64,000 nucleotides of DNA from Modestobacter roseus (GCF_007994135.1 NZ_VLKF01000001.1:124001-188000); one strand, 5' to 3'; shown: positions 10,481 through 20,461, counted from the first letter of the stretch. The notes: generated from the sequence alone by a model not told the origin. Made by a program: numbers and translations.

Positions 10481-10705
10481 TCAGTCGCCGTCCGCGGGGG
10501 TGGCGGCGGCGAGGCGCTCGCGGGCCCGGTCCAGCCAGTGCTGGCACATCTCGGCCAGCTGCTCGCCGCGCTCCCACAGCGCGAGCGACTCCTCCAGGGT
10601 CAGGCCACCGGCCTCGAGCCGGCGGACGACGTCGGCGAGCTCCTCGCGGGCCTGCTCGTAGGTCTGGGTCGGCTCGGCCTGGTCCGGCGCGGGGGTCTCG
10701 CTCAC
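10481..10705 (-). CDS. xseB: exodeoxyribonuclease VII small subunit, 74 aa
   Basis: XseB binds several-fold around XseA to form exonuclease VII, which degrades single-stranded DNA from both ends. The helical core [20 protein letters not shown], then [20 protein letters not shown] is diagnostic. GTG 10705 overlaps the xseA stop by four bases (GTGA), so the two are translationally coupled. Its stop nearly touches that of the convergent DUF4245 gene. Confidence 0.95.
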   Translation of the reverse strand: MSETPAPDQAEPTQTYEQAREELADVVRRLEAGGLTLEESLALWERGEQLAEMCQHWLDRARERLAAATPADGD

Positions 10706-11925
10706 GAGTGCCCATCCTGCCGGTCGACGCGCACCGGCAGCCGGCCGCCCGCGACGCGGACCTGCAGCCGCTCGTCGTCGCCGACCTCCGCCGGGTCGCG
10801 GACCAGGGCGCCGTCGGCCCGCTGCACCACCGCGTAGCCACGCTGCAGCGTGGCGGCGGGGGAGAGCGCGGTCACCCGGGCCCGGGCGTGCTCGAGGTCG
10901 CGCTCGGCGACCTCCACGGTGTGGGTCAGCGTGCGGGTGGCGCGTCGCCGCAGCCCGGCGACGTCGTCGGCGCGCCCGGCCAGCAGCCGCCCCGGGTCGG
11001 CCAGCACCGGGCGGCTGCGGACCGACTCCAGCCAGCGCTCCTGCTGCTCCAGCCGGGCGCCGACCAGGTGCCGGGCGCGGGCGCGCAGCCCCTCGACCAG
11101 CCGCCGCTGCTCGCCGATCTCGGGCACCACCCGGTGCGCGGCGTCCGTGGGGGTGGCGGCCCGGACGTCGGCGACGTGGTCGACCAGCGTGGTGTCGGTC
11201 TCGTGGCCGACGGCGGTCACCACCGGGGTGCGGCAGGCGGCGATGGCCCGCACCAGCCCCTCGTCGGAGAAGGGCAGCAGGTCCTCCACCGAGCCCCCGC
11301 CGCGGGCGATCACGATCACCTCGACGGCCGGGTCGGCGTCCAGCCGCTGCAGCCCGGCGATCACGGACTCCGCGGCGGTCGGCCCCTGCACCGCGCAGTT
11401 GTGCACCGCGAAGCGGATGGCCGGCCAGCGGCGGCGGGCGGTGACCAGGACGTCCCGCTCGGCGGCGCTGTCCCGCCCGGTGATCACCCCGACGACGGCG
11501 GGAGCGAAGGGCAGCGGCCGCTTGCGGTGCACCTCGAACAGCCCCTCGGCGGCCAGCAGCCGGCGGATCCGCTCGATCCGGGCCAGCAGCTCGCCGAGGC
11601 CGACCGCCCGGATCTCCGTGGCGCGCAGCGAGAAGGAGCCGCGGGCGACGTAGTAGTCCGGCCGGGCCCGGACGATCACCCGCGCCCCCTCGGTGAGCTC
11701 CAGCCCGGGCCGGTCGGCGACGTCCCGGTGACAGGTGACCGGCACCGACAGGTCGGCCGCCGGGTCGCGCAGGGTGAGGAAGACCGTTGCCGCCGCGCCC
11801 CGGCGGGACAGCTGCGCGACCTGGCCCTCGACCCACACCTCGCCGAGGCGCCCGATCCACTCGGCGACCTTGCGGGCCACGGTGCGCACCGGCCACGGCG
11901 ACTCGGGGGAGGACGGGCTGGTCAC
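10702..11925 (-). CDS. xseA: exodeoxyribonuclease VII large subunit, 407 aa
   Basis: Catalytic subunit of exonuclease VII, active in mismatch repair and ssDNA turnover. It shows the N-terminal OB-fold ([20 protein letters not shown] at about 23-42), the catalytic domain with [16 protein letters not shown] and [36 protein letters not shown] split across the active site, and a long Arg-rich coiled coil before the conserved GYAVV segment. GTG 11925 gives [17 protein letters not shown]. It is co-transcribed with xseB. Confidence 0.96.
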   Translation of the reverse strand: MTSPSSPESPWPVRTVARKVAEWIGRLGEVWVEGQVAQLSRRGAAATVFLTLRDPAADLSVPVTCHRDVADRPGLELTEGARVIVRARPDYYVARGSFSLRATEIRAVGLGELLARIERIRRLLAAEGLFEVHRKRPLPFAPAVVGVITGRDSAAERDVLVTARRRWPAIRFAVHNCAVQGPTAAESVIAGLQRLDADPAVEVIVIARGGGSVEDLLPFSDEGLVRAIAACRTPVVTAVGHETDTTLVDHVADVRAATPTDAAHRVVPEIGEQRRLVEGLRARARHLVGARLEQQERWLESVRSRPVLADPGRLLAGRADDVAGLRRRATRTLTHTVEVAERDLEHARARVTALSPAATLQRGYAVVQRADGALVRDPAEVGDDERLQVRVAGGRLPVRVDRQDGHS

Positions 11926-11947
11926 CCGCCCGAGGGTGCCATGCTCG

Positions 11948-12799
11948 TCAGCCGGGGTAGCCGGGGGCGGCGGGCAGCCCGAAGAACTCCTCCAGGGTGG
12001 TGACCCCGGTGCGCTGCAGCTCGGTGGCCAGCTCCGGGCCGACGTACCGCACGTGCCAGGGCTCGTACTTGAAGCCGGTGACGTCCTGGGCGCCGTCCGG
12101 GTAGCGGACGACGTAGCCGAACTCCGGGCCGCGCGCGGCGACCCACCGGCCCTCGGCCGTGGTGGCGAAGCAGCTCTCGATGTCGCAGCCCCCGCCGCCG
12201 ACGTCGGCCGACAGCCCCGTCTGGTGCTCGCTGTGGCCGGGACGGGCCACCTGGACCTCGGCCCGGTCCTCGCCGAACCGGCGGACCTGGGCGTCGAAGA
12301 GGCCGACCTGGTAGTCGTAGGAGCGGTACGCGCTCTGCACGCCCAGGGTGAGCCCGTCGGCCGCGGCGGCGGCGATCATCGCGTCCATCGCCTGCGCGGC
12401 CTCGGCGCGCAGCTGGTAGCCGTTCCCGATGGGCACCAGGTCGGCGGGCGCGAAGTCGATCGGCGCGAGCGGACGCGCCTTGTTCACCACCACCCACGGG
12501 CTGGCCGGGTCGTCGATGGACAACCGTGCCCGGTCGAAGGCCGGCTCGGCCGGCGTCGGGGGCGCCGAGGTGGTGGGCGCCGAGGTGGTGGGTGACGCGG
12601 TGGTGGGTGACGCGGTGGTGGGTGCCACGGTCGCCGGCGTCCCGGACGCGGTCGCTGCCGCGGCGGGCGGGTCGGCGGGGGCGCGGACCTCCCGCACCAC
12701 CAGGACGACCCCGACCGCCAGCACGAGGACCACCACCACCGACAGCCAGGTCCGTCGTCGTCGCGCCGCGGCGTCGCGCTGCCTGCTGCTGTCGGTCAC
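11948..12799 (-). CDS. membrane-anchored M15 family D-Ala-D-Ala carboxypeptidase, 283 aa
   Basis: Trims the terminal D-Ala of peptidoglycan stems outside the membrane. One N-terminal membrane helix (about 18-38) is followed by a Thr/Ser/Pro/Ala linker built from PTTASP/PTTSAP repeats (about 60-82), then a VanY/DdlB-like M15B domain. The zinc site is intact: [10 protein letters not shown] (His and Asp) and EPWHVRY (His). SAYRSYDYQ is the substrate-side motif. The linker repeats are near-identical at DNA level, so their copy number may vary. It is the second M15 enzyme in the window, the first lying at 828-2828. Confidence 0.9.
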   Translation of the reverse strand: MTDSSRQRDAAARRRRTWLSVVVVLVLAVGVVLVVREVRAPADPPAAAATASGTPATVAPTTASPTTASPTTSAPTTSAPPTPAEPAFDRARLSIDDPASPWVVVNKARPLAPIDFAPADLVPIGNGYQLRAEAAQAMDAMIAAAAADGLTLGVQSAYRSYDYQVGLFDAQVRRFGEDRAEVQVARPGHSEHQTGLSADVGGGGCDIESCFATTAEGRWVAARGPEFGYVVRYPDGAQDVTGFKYEPWHVRYVGPELATELQRTGVTTLEEFFGLPAAPGYPG

Positions 12800-12858
12800 G
12801 GTGGGCCATCCTGGCAGCGCACGCGGCCGGCGCGCGGCACGCCGGGTGGCGGGGCGGG

Positions 12859-13923
12859 TCAGCCGCGGTCGGCGCTCAGCTTCTCCAGCCGGTTCTGCAG
12901 CAGCGTCACGAACGGCGCCCGAGCCCGGGTGGCCCGCTCGTAGTCGAGCAGGTCGGCGACCGTCTCGGCCGGGTAGGAGCGCAGGTGGCCGCGCAGCGCC
13001 GGGATGCTGAAGCTGTCGTACCCCTCGACCGGGGCGGTCACCTCGGGCTGCTCGTCGGCCGCCGGCCCGCCCGGGGCCAGCGGGTCACCGGCCGCGCTGT
13101 CGGTCACCGGGCTGCCCGGGGTGACGCTCTCCGCCGCCTCGGGGCCGCCGAGGTCGACGAGCTCCGCGGCGGCCTCGTCGAGCGCGTCCGCGGTGCCGGG
13201 CGCAGCGTCCCCGCCGGCGACCACGGCGTCGGCCACGAGCTCGTCGGCGACGGCGTCGCCGACCGCCTGCTCGTCCTCCGCGACGTCGGCGACGGTGTCG
13301 GCGGTGAGGTCGGCCAGCACCTCGTCCGGCACGGCGGCGGGCACCTCCTCGGCGATCTCGTCCGCCACGTCGTCGGCGAGCTCGTCGACGACCGCGGTGA
13401 TCTCGTCGGCGGCCGGGTCGTCGGGCAGCGCGGCGACCTCGGCGGGGGTGATCTCGTCAGCGGTGGGGGAGCTCTGGTCCAGCACGGCGACGGCGACGTC
13501 GTCCGGGAGCACCTCCGCATCGAGCACCGGCGCGCCGGCCACCGGCAGCGCGTCGGCCGCGAGGTCGTCGGCCAGCACGTCGGCGAGCTCGTCGGCGTCG
13601 GTCTCCTCCGGGACGTCGGCCACCCGGTCGAACGCCGAGCTGCGCGGGGCGGGGGCGCCGGCCGGCGGGGGCGGCGCGGGCAGGTCGTCGTCGAAGGTGG
13701 CCAGGCCCGGTTCGGCGGCGCCGAGCAGGCCGGTGAACACCTCGTCGCCGCGGGCGACCAGCCCTGAGTACTGCTGCTGCAGCCGCAGCGACGTCTGCAG
13801 CGCCTGACCGATCAGCCGCACCGGCAGGCCGGGCAGCTCTCCGGGCAGCTTGCGGGCCTCGTCGAGCACGGTGGCGGCCAGTCCGGCGGCCGCGCGGACC
13901 ACCTCGGGGATCTCTCGAGCCAT
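12859..13923 (-). CDS. lipid droplet-associated-type protein with long acidic repeat region, 354 aa
   Basis: The N-terminus ([40 protein letters not shown], and a [13 protein letters not shown] motif) matches the actinobacterial lipid-droplet-associated family next to xseA (Rv1109c-like in M. tuberculosis). Residues 95-290 are a low-complexity Asp/Glu/Ala/Val stretch rich in DELAD, DEVLAD and ADEITA units and strongly acidic. The last 55 residues ([20 protein letters not shown] then [15 protein letters not shown]) form a small helical domain seen at the ends of related proteins. ATG 13923 was preferred to the longer frame. It is divergent from ispH. The family assignment is good; the exact cellular role is inferred. 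Confidence 0.75.
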   Translation of the reverse strand: MAREIPEVVRAAAGLAATVLDEARKLPGELPGLPVRLIGQALQTSLRLQQQYSGLVARGDEVFTGLLGAAEPGLATFDDDLPAPPPPAGAPAPRSSAFDRVADVPEETDADELADVLADDLAADALPVAGAPVLDAEVLPDDVAVAVLDQSSPTADEITPAEVAALPDDPAADEITAVVDELADDVADEIAEEVPAAVPDEVLADLTADTVADVAEDEQAVGDAVADELVADAVVAGGDAAPGTADALDEAAAELVDLGGPEAAESVTPGSPVTDSAAGDPLAPGGPAADEQPEVTAPVEGYDSFSIPALRGHLRSYPAETVADLLDYERATRARAPFVTLLQNRLEKLSADRG

Positions 13924-14012
13924 GGGCCCAGCGTGCCGTACCGGGCGCGGCACGGCAGCCTGACCTGTGTCCTTCCTCGCTCAGGGGGAGCAGGTGGCGA
14001 CCGGTCTTTACC

Positions 14013-14993
14013 ATGGGTGGCATGGCTGAACCGCGTGGACGTGTCCTGCTGGCCGACCCCCGGGGCTACTGCGCCGGCGTGGACCGGGCGGTGGTGGCCG
14101 TCGAGCGCGCCCTGGAGATCCACGGCGCCCCGGTCTACGTCCGGAAGCAGATCGTCCACAACAAGCACGTGGTGGCCACGCTCGAGCGGCGGGGCGCGGT
14201 CTTCGTCGAGGAGACCGACGAGGTGCCCGAGGGCTCGGTCGTGGTGTTCAGCGCGCACGGGGTCTCCCCGGCGGTGAAGACCCAGGCCGCCGAGCGGTCG
14301 CTGCGGACCATCGACGCGACGTGCCCGCTGGTGACCAAGGTGCACATGGAGGCCAAGCGCTTCGCCAAGGACGACTACGACATCCTGCTCATCGGCCACC
14401 GCGGGCACGAGGAGGTCGAGGGCACGATGGGCGAGGCCCCGGCCCACACCCAGCTGGTCGACGACGCCGACGACATCGCCAACGTCCAGGTCCGCGACCC
14501 GGAGAAGGTCGTGTGGCTGTCGCAGACGACGCTCTCGGTCGACGAGACGCTGTCCAAGGTCGACTCGCTGAAGGCCCGGTTCCCCGGTCTGCAGAGCCCG
14601 CCGAGCGACGACATCTGCTACGCAACGCAGAACCGCCAGCAGGCGGTCAAGCAGATGGCCGCCGAGTGCGACCTGGTGCTGGTGGTCGGCTCGACGAACT
14701 CGTCGAACTCCGTGCGGCTGGTCGAGGTGGCGCTGGAGGCCGGTGCCCGCGACTCCCACCTGGTCGACTTCGCCTCCGAGATCGACGAGGCCTGGCTGGC
14801 CGGCGTCGGCACCGTCGGGGTGACCAGCGGGGCCTCGGTGCCCGAGATCCTGGTCAGCGAGGTGCTCGACTGGCTGGCGGCCCGCGGTTTCCCGGACGTG
14901 GAGACGGTGAAGGCGGCCGAGGAGCGGCTGGTCTTCGCGCTGCCGCACGAGCTCAAGCAGCGGCGCGAGACGCTCGCGGTCGACGCCGACTGA
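14013..14993 (+). CDS. ispH: 4-hydroxy-3-methylbut-2-enyl diphosphate reductase, 326 aa
   Basis: Last enzyme of the non-mevalonate isoprenoid pathway; it reduces HMBPP to IPP and DMAPP using a [4Fe-4S] cluster. The three cluster cysteines are visible: [11 protein letters not shown] (about 20), [12 protein letters not shown] (about 105) and [11 protein letters not shown] (about 205). The substrate motifs QIVHNKHVV and SAHGVSP, and [12 protein letters not shown] near the C-terminus, are conserved. Start ATG 14013 or 14022 (MAEPRGRV); both lack a strong ribosome site. A strong hairpin terminator follows. Confidence 0.97.
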   Translation: MGGMAEPRGRVLLADPRGYCAGVDRAVVAVERALEIHGAPVYVRKQIVHNKHVVATLERRGAVFVEETDEVPEGSVVVFSAHGVSPAVKTQAAERSLRTIDATCPLVTKVHMEAKRFAKDDYDILLIGHRGHEEVEGTMGEAPAHTQLVDDADDIANVQVRDPEKVVWLSQTTLSVDETLSKVDSLKARFPGLQSPPSDDICYATQNRQQAVKQMAAECDLVLVVGSTNSSNSVRLVEVALEAGARDSHLVDFASEIDEAWLAGVGTVGVTSGASVPEILVSEVLDWLAARGFPDVETVKAAEERLVFALPHELKQRRETLAVDAD

Positions 14994-15011
14994 CCCCTCC
15001 GCCACGCGCGA

Positions 15012-15042
15012 CGGCCCGGCACCCCATGGGGGTGCCGGGCCG
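15012..15042. terminator. terminator between ispH and the DUF6542 gene
   Basis: CGGCCCGGCACCCC (15012-15025) pairs perfectly over 14 bp with GGGGTGCCGGGCCG (15029-15042), with a three-base loop. It lies between two convergent genes and probably serves both. Confidence 0.7.
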
Positions 15043-15080
15043 CCTGCGTCCGTGTCTGCTGCCCGGGCCGGGTCAGGCCG

Positions 15081-15518
15081 TCAGCGGCGGGTGACCAGCC
15101 GGAACAGCGAGACGGCGACGGCGGCGCCGGTCGCGATCGCCATCGCCGGGAAGCCGCGTACCAGCAGGGTGGCCAGCGTCGGCAGGGTGAACGTCGCCGA
15201 GGGGGCCAGCACGATGTTCAGCAGGGCCACGCCGATGAACACCAGCGGCGGGGAGACCAGCACGGTCACCAGGTCCCGGCGACGCACGACGAGGGCGGCG
15301 AAGCCGCTGCTCACCGTCAGCGCCGCGAGGGTGATCGTGCCCAGCCCGATCCCGATGTAGGAGTCCGCGGCGGCCGCGACGAGCGTGACCAGGAAGGCGC
15401 CGAGCACCGCGACCAGGCCCGGGGTGCGGGGGCCGGCCGCCGGCGCCGGCCGCCCGGCGGTCGACGAACCGCCGCGGCGGGGCGCCTCGGGCGGTGGGGT
15501 GCGTCGCTGCGGGGCCAC
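15081..15518 (-). CDS. DUF6542 membrane protein (probably longer; apparent N-terminal frameshift)
   Basis: Four hydrophobic segments (LVAVLGAFLVTLVAAAADSY; ITLAALTVSSGFAALVV; LVTVLVSPPLVFIGVALLNI; LLVRGFPAMAIATGAAVAVS) define the DUF6542 membrane domain found next to ispH in actinobacteria (Rv1111c-like). The frame has no start codon upstream of GTG 15518. Yet the same frame carries a plausible hydrophilic sequence further upstream (RRPDARGAEPWEAASTRRPA). ATG 15763 has a GGGAGG ribosome site and a good N-terminus (MRAERSDTGAAAGRGYPSPR) but lies one frame away. One missing base near 15600-15680 would join them into a protein of about 227 residues. The role is unknown. Confidence 0.75.
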   Translation of the reverse strand: MAPQRRTPPPEAPRRGGSSTAGRPAPAAGPRTPGLVAVLGAFLVTLVAAAADSYIGIGLGTITLAALTVSSGFAALVVRRRDLVTVLVSPPLVFIGVALLNIVLAPSATFTLPTLATLLVRGFPAMAIATGAAVAVSLFRLVTRR

Positions 15519-15763
15519 CGGACGGGAGTCCCGGGAACGGCGGGGATCGAGGTCGGCGGGCCGGCGGGTGCTGGCGGCCTCCCACGGCTCCGCGCCGCGC
15601 GCGTCGGGTCGGCGGCGTTCGGGGCGCGACCGCGCTCGGGCGCGCGGCTCTGCGCCTCCCGGGGCATGCGCTCACGGCCACGCGGCGCACCGCCGCTGCT
15701 CGCCCGCGGCGAGGGGTACCCGCGGCCCGCGGCTGCGCCGGTGTCGCTGCGTTCTGCCCGCAT

Positions 15764-16176
15764 GGCGTCCTCCCGCCTGTCCTGGAGCCCAGCATCACGG
15801 AGCCTGGCATCGACACTGACCGGAGTGATCGTGCACCTCCTCGTCGTCGGGAGGAGGTGCGCCCCTCACCGGTCGGGCCACGGTAGCGGCCCTTCCTGAG
15901 TGAACGCTGGACCCGACCGGGAACGGCGGGTCAGAACTCGCCGGTGTCGCACCCGCCGGGGTGGCGGATTGTGCGCACGGACGCGTCACCTGCACCACCC
16001 ACCCCGGCAGTCGACCGCCCGCCGCACGACGGCCACGTCCGGTGGCGGTCCGGTGACGACCTGACCCGGCGCGCATGACCGGGCACCGGCCGGGGGAGTC
16101 CTCACGGGTCCGGTCGATCGCCGGCTGCCGCGACGCGACCGCCCGTCGACGACCCGATCAGGAGGGGCCTGCCCGC
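15764..16176. other. intergenic region between the DUF6542 gene and the YihY gene
   Basis: No convincing gene. It holds a perfect 10-bp hairpin, GCACCTCCTC (15833-15842) with GAGGAGGTGC (15851-15860), whose right arm carries a GAGGAGG Shine-Dalgarno-like string. It also holds the divergent promoter space for the two flanking genes. The ribosome site of the YihY gene (AGGAGG) lies at about 16160. Confidence 0.5.
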
Positions 16177-17172
16177 ATGAGCTCGGTGAGCGAGGTCCCG
16201 GAGGTCGCCGCCCGGGACGGCGAACGGCTGACCGCCGGCGATGCGTGGGCGACCTTGCGCAGCTGCCGGGCCACTGCGCTGTGGCGTGCGTCCTGGAACC
16301 GGTTCCGGTACGGCGACGGCTTCTCCCACGCGCGGGCGCTCGGTCTGCAGCTGTCGCTGGCCGCGGTCCCGCTGCTGATCGCCGCGATCGGGGTGAGCAA
16401 CCTGCTCGAGACGCCGTCGCTGCGGCTGCTGGTCGACCGGACGGTGCTGCAGCTCTCGCCCAGCGCCTCCGACGACATGGTCCGGCGGGTGTTGTCGCCG
16501 TGGAGCGACGAGCCGGACGGAGTCCCGCTGGCCACCGCCCTGGGCCTGGCCGCAGCGACGTTCGCACTGGCGACCGGCATGGGCCAGCTCGAACGGGGGG
16601 CCAACCGGATCTACGGCATCCAGCGCGACCGTCCCACCGTCGAGAAGTACCGCCGGGCCGTGGTGCTGGCGGCGCTCGCCGGCGTGCCCCTGTTCGTGGG
16701 TTCGCTGCTGGTGACCACGCTGTTCTCCGCCGCGATGGCGATGGAGGAGGTGTACGGCGTCGACGACGACGTCGTCGTGCTGATCGTCGGCCCCGTCGCC
16801 GTCGGGCTGCTGCTGGCCGCGATCACCCTGATGCTCCGGCGGGCGCCGCACCGCCGGCAGCCCGGCTGGTCGCTGCTGGTGCTGGGCAGCGTCCTGGCCC
16901 TGGGGCTGTGGACCGGGCTCACCCTGCTGCTGGCGGCCGTGCTCGACCTGATCGGCTACCTGGGCTCGGCGTACGGCCCGCTGACCGGCATCATGGCACT
17001 CCTCGTCTGGGCGCAGCTCAGCTCCGGGGCGATCTTCCTGAGCTTCGCCGTCTCCGCCGAACTGGAGCTGGCGGCCATCCGGGTGGCCGAGGGGCGCTTC
17101 GCGCGGACCACGGGGCCGGCCGCCGGCGGCTCCCGGCCCAGCGGGGCGTCCGCCACGGGCGCCCACCCCTGA
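16177..17172 (+). CDS. YihY/UPF0761 family inner-membrane protein, 331 aa
   Basis: Polytopic membrane protein of the YihY/BrkB family. After a 50-residue cytoplasmic N-terminus come FSHARALGLQLSLAAVPLLI (first helix), a region with ALGLAAATFALATGMGQLER, and later helices LAALAGVPLFVGSLLVTTLF, VLIVGPVAVGLLLAAITLM, LLVLGSVLALGLWTGLTLLL and LTGIMALLVWAQLSSGAIFL. ATG 16177 follows an AGGAGG ribosome site. A longer frame to 16075 lacks this. Substrate and role of the family are unsettled (it was once called ribonuclease BN in error). The gene ends four bases before the convergent rmuC stop. Confidence 0.85.
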   Translation: MSSVSEVPEVAARDGERLTAGDAWATLRSCRATALWRASWNRFRYGDGFSHARALGLQLSLAAVPLLIAAIGVSNLLETPSLRLLVDRTVLQLSPSASDDMVRRVLSPWSDEPDGVPLATALGLAAATFALATGMGQLERGANRIYGIQRDRPTVEKYRRAVVLAALAGVPLFVGSLLVTTLFSAAMAMEEVYGVDDDVVVLIVGPVAVGLLLAAITLMLRRAPHRRQPGWSLLVLGSVLALGLWTGLTLLLAAVLDLIGYLGSAYGPLTGIMALLVWAQLSSGAIFLSFAVSAELELAAIRVAEGRFARTTGPAAGGSRPSGASATGAHP

Positions 17173-17176
17173 CCGG

Positions 17177-18256
17177 TCAGCCCGTGGTGCCGTCGCGCTC
17201 GCCGAACCCGGGCAGCTCCTGGGCCGGTGGGCGGAGGGCCCGCACGGTGCCCTCCACGGGGGCCGGGGTGGGCACCGGCGCCTCGGCGACGCCGAGGTCG
17301 TCGAAGCGGCGGGTGGCGACCAGCACCGACCGCTCGTAGGAGCCGACCGTCTCGTTGTACCGGGTGAGCGCCGAGCCCAGCGCCGAGCCGAGCCGGGTCA
17401 GGTGCCCGGAGAGCGTGCTCAGCCGGGCGTGCACCGTGCGCCCGGTCTCGAGCACGGCGGCGGCGTCCTGGGCCAGCCGCTCCTGCCGCCAGGAGTAGGC
17501 CACGGTGCGCAGCAGCGCCAGCAGGGTGCTGGGAGTGGCGATGACGACGTCGCGGCCGAAGCCGTGCTCGAGCAGCGCCGGTTCGGCCTCCAGTGCGGTG
17601 GTGAGGAAGCCGTCGGAGGGGACGAACAGCACGGTGAACGGGGCCGCGGTGCCGAAGGCGGTCGGGTAGTGGCGGGCGGCGAGGGTGTCGACGTGGACCC
17701 GCAGCTGCCGCGCGTGGTCGGCGACCCGCTGGGCGCGGACCGCCGGGTCGGTGGCCTGCACCGCCTCGATGTAGCCGGTGAACGGGACCTTGGCGTCGAC
17801 GACCACCTGCCGCCCGTCGGCGAGGGTGACCACCAGGTCGGGCCGGACGGCGGCGCCCTGGGCGGTGGTGGCCCCCGGCTGCTCGACGAAGTCGCAGTGC
17901 TCCAGGAGGCCGGCCACCTCGACCACCCGGCGCAGCTGGAGCTCACCCCACCGGCCGCGCACGTGCGGGGTGCGCAGCGCGGTGACCAGCGCCGCGGTCT
18001 CCTGGCGCAGCAGGGCGGAGGTCTGGCCGATGGTGCCGACCTGCTCGCGGAGCTCGCCGTGGGCGGTGGCCCGGTCGCGTTCGATGCCGGCCAGCAGCCG
18101 GTGCAGGTGGTCGAGCGACTCGTGCACCGGCTCGAGCCCGTCGGGCGCCGCGGTGGACCGCCCCCGCAGCGCGACGACGCCGAGCGTGATCGCGGTGGCC
18201 AGCAGGGCCCCGAGCAGGAGCCCGAGCAGCAGGGAGGCGGCGTCCATGCGCGGCAC
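17177..18256 (-). CDS. rmuC: DNA recombination protein RmuC, 359 aa
   Basis: RmuC family protein, a membrane-tethered nuclease-like factor that limits inverted-repeat recombination. An N-terminal membrane helix (LLLGLLLGALLATAITLGVV) is followed by a helical stretch, then the core: HVRGRWGELQLRRVVEVAGL, RPDLVVTLADGRQVVVDAKV with the PD-(D/E)xK-like Asp-Ala-Lys, VLFVPSDGFL, and VVIATPSTLLALLRTVAYSW. The tail is Pro-rich. The start may be the fourth codon (MDAASLL). In this window it lies between ispH and ychF, as in related actinobacteria. Confidence 0.93.
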   Translation of the reverse strand: MPRMDAASLLLGLLLGALLATAITLGVVALRGRSTAAPDGLEPVHESLDHLHRLLAGIERDRATAHGELREQVGTIGQTSALLRQETAALVTALRTPHVRGRWGELQLRRVVEVAGLLEHCDFVEQPGATTAQGAAVRPDLVVTLADGRQVVVDAKVPFTGYIEAVQATDPAVRAQRVADHARQLRVHVDTLAARHYPTAFGTAAPFTVLFVPSDGFLTTALEAEPALLEHGFGRDVVIATPSTLLALLRTVAYSWRQERLAQDAAAVLETGRTVHARLSTLSGHLTRLGSALGSALTRYNETVGSYERSVLVATRRFDDLGVAEAPVPTPAPVEGTVRALRPPAQELPGFGERDGTTG

Positions 18257-18283
18257 CCTGCCGCACGGGTCCGACAGTTCCGC

Positions 18284-18835
18284 TCAGCCGACGGGTGTCG
18301 CTGCGTGGGCGGCTTCGTGGTCGAGCAGCCAGCGCTTCACCGGGGTGCCCCAGCGGAAGCCGCCCAGCCCGCCTCCGGTGGCCAGCACCCGGTGGCAGGG
18401 CACGAACAGCGCGGCGGCGTTGCGCGCGCACGCCCCGGCCGCGGCACGCACCGCGGCGGGCCGGCCGCACCGGACGGCGAACTGCGCGTAGGTGTCCGGT
18501 CGCCCGGCGGGCACGGTGCGGAGCACCTCCCACGCCTCGGTGAGGAACGGGCCGGAGCGCTGCCGCACCGGCACCCCGTCGATCGCGGTGACGTCGCCCG
18601 CGCCGAACGCCTCGACGGCGTCCAGCACGGGCAGCCGGCGGGCGCGCTCGACCGCCTGCGGCCGCAGGGTCGGGTGCACCACGGGCAGCAGGTCGTCGAG
18701 GTCGGCGGTCCAGCCGCTGGCGAGCACCACGTCGTCCTCGCCGGTCACGAGCACGGTGAACGGGCCGGGCGGGGTGGCGACGGTGGCGTACCGGGCGGTG
18801 GCGGACGGGGACATGGTGGACGGGGAGGTGGTCAC
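18284..18835 (-). CDS. ogt: O6-methylguanine-DNA methyltransferase, 183 aa
   Basis: Suicide alkyltransferase that moves a methyl group from O6-methylguanine to its own cysteine. The active-site motif [20 protein letters not shown] is present near residues 150-170, preceded by the Arg-finger helix region ([20 protein letters not shown]). The N-terminal RNase H-like domain is shorter. GTG 18835 overlaps the stop of the Ada-AlkA gene by four bases, giving an alkA-ogt operon exactly as in mycobacteria (Rv1317c-Rv1316c). Confidence 0.94.
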   Translation of the reverse strand: MTTSPSTMSPSATARYATVATPPGPFTVLVTGEDDVVLASGWTADLDDLLPVVHPTLRPQAVERARRLPVLDAVEAFGAGDVTAIDGVPVRQRSGPFLTEAWEVLRTVPAGRPDTYAQFAVRCGRPAAVRAAAGACARNAAALFVPCHRVLATGGGLGGFRWGTPVKRWLLDHEAAHAATPVG

Positions 18836-20331
18836 GAGACGCTCCGTTCGGGGAGGGGACCGCGGGTGAACAGGCTGGGCACCGCGAGCGCCCACAGGTG
18901 CATCACGGCGTAGGACCGCCACGGCCGCCAGCGGGTGGCGGCGTCGGCGTCGGAGCTGCCGAGCGCGGCGAGGCTGCGGCGCAGCGCGAGGTCGCCGGGG
19001 AGCCAGACGTCGGGGTCGGCCAGCCCGCGCAGGCCGACCAGGGCCGCGGTCCACGGGCCGATTCCGGGCAGGGCGAGCAGGGTCCGCTCGGCCTCGCCGC
19101 GGTCGACGCCGGGCCCGAGGGTCACCGTGCCGTCGGCGAGGGCGGTGGCCAGGGTGGTGACCGTCCGCCGGCGGGCGCCGGTCAGACCCACCTCGGACAG
19201 GTCGGCGTCGGCCAGCGCCTCCGCCGTGGGGAAGGCGTGGGTGAGGGTGCCGACCGGCTCGGCCAGCGGCCGCCCGGCCGTGGTGACCAGCCGGGCGGTC
19301 AGCGTGCGGGCGCCGGCCACCGACACCTGCTGGCCGAGCACCGCGCGCACGGCCAGCTCCGCGGCGTCGGGGGAGGCCGGCACCCGCCGTCCGGGGGCGG
19401 TGGCCACCAGCGGGGCCAGCGCGGCGTCGGCGCCGAGCAGCTCGTCGACGGCGGCCGGGTCGGCGTCCAGGTCCAGCAGCCGGCGGCAGCGGGACACCGC
19501 CGTCCCCAGGTCGCGCAGGTCGGTGAGCCGCAGTTCGGCGGTGACCGCCGGCCCGCCGTCCGGGGCGGGGGAGAGCCGGACGACGGCCGGGCCGTGCGGC
19601 AGGGCGAGCACCCGGGCGAAGGTCGTGCCGTCCCACTCCTCCAGGCCGGGGGTGGCGTGCGCGCCGAGGAACAGCAGCACCTCGTCGGCGGCGAACGGCG
19701 CCCGGGCGGCCAGCCGCAGGGTCAGCCGCCCCGGCGCGCCACCGTCCCCGCGCGGGGTGGCCGGGCGCAGCGCGGTGGGCGTGGTCGCGAAGACCGCGCG
19801 GATCGTGTCGTTGAACTGCCGGATGCTGGCGAAGCCGGCCGCGAAGGCGACGTCGGCCATCGGCAGCGCCGTGGTCTCGATCAGCACCCGCGCGGTCTGC
19901 GCCCGCTGCGCCCGGGCCAGTGCCAGGGCGCCGACGCCCAGCTCCGCGGTGAGCAGCCGGTGCAGCTGCCGTTCGGAGTAGCCCAGCGCCGCGGCGAGCC
20001 CGCCCACCCCGCCGCGCTCGACCTCGCCGTCGGCGATCAGCCGCATCGCCCGGGCGACGACGTCGGCGCGGACGTCCCACGCCGGCGAGCCGGGGACGGC
20101 GTCCGGGCGGCAGCGGCGGCAGGCCCGGAACCCGGCCGCCTGGGCCCCGGCCGCCGTGGTGTGGAAGGAGACGTTGCGTTGCAGCGGGGTGCGCGCGGGG
20201 CAGGAGGGGCGGCAGTAGATGCCGGTGCTGTGCACGGCGGTGACGAACCAGCCGTCGAATCGGGCGTCCCGGCTGGCGACCGCGCGGTAGCAGCGTTCGG
20301 GGTCCAACAGCTCGGTCACGACGTCGAGCAT
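18832..20331 (-). CDS. alkA: Ada-type regulator fused to AlkA 3-methyladenine glycosylase, 499 aa
   Basis: Three-part protein. The N-terminal Ada zinc domain repairs methylphosphotriesters (Cys40, Cys44, Cys71, Cys74; GIYCRPSC and FRACRRC), with Cys40 the likely methyl acceptor. An AraC-type helix-turn-helix region follows (about 95-185; [16 protein letters not shown], and [16 protein letters not shown]). The C-terminal part is an AlkA glycosylase (about 200-495) with the helix-hairpin-helix [16 protein letters not shown] and the catalytic Asp in [11 protein letters not shown]. Methylation of the zinc domain probably switches on its own operon with ogt. ATG 20331 fits the family length of 496. 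The 26-bp palindrome lies 53 bases upstream. Confidence 0.94.
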   Translation of the reverse strand: MLDVVTELLDPERCYRAVASRDARFDGWFVTAVHSTGIYCRPSCPARTPLQRNVSFHTTAAGAQAAGFRACRRCRPDAVPGSPAWDVRADVVARAMRLIADGEVERGGVGGLAAALGYSERQLHRLLTAELGVGALALARAQRAQTARVLIETTALPMADVAFAAGFASIRQFNDTIRAVFATTPTALRPATPRGDGGAPGRLTLRLAARAPFAADEVLLFLGAHATPGLEEWDGTTFARVLALPHGPAVVRLSPAPDGGPAVTAELRLTDLRDLGTAVSRCRRLLDLDADPAAVDELLGADAALAPLVATAPGRRVPASPDAAELAVRAVLGQQVSVAGARTLTARLVTTAGRPLAEPVGTLTHAFPTAEALADADLSEVGLTGARRRTVTTLATALADGTVTLGPGVDRGEAERTLLALPGIGPWTAALVGLRGLADPDVWLPGDLALRRSLAALGSSDADAATRWRPWRSYAVMHLWALAVPSLFTRGPLPERSVS

Positions 20332-20383
20332 GGCACCGCCGCGGGCCGGTAACTGGCGGGTATCGGACGCGGCGATGGCGGGC

Positions 20384-20409
20384 GGGCGTCCACCGATCGG
20401 TGGACGCCC
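20384..20409. promoter_or_regulatory. perfect 26-bp palindrome in a divergent promoter region (putative operator)
   Basis: GGGCGTCCACC-GATC-GGTGGACGCCC, no mismatch. It lies in the 130-base gap between the divergent alkA and ABC-transporter starts. Its placement and perfect symmetry suggest a site for a dimeric regulator controlling one or both units. It is unlikely to be a terminator since no gene ends here. The regulator is unknown; the NarL-type response regulator downstream is one candidate. Confidence 0.55.
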
Positions 20410-20461
20410 TCCCCACGCTCCGGTGGTCCCGGCGGGCCCGGTGCGGCGACAGGCTCGGGTC

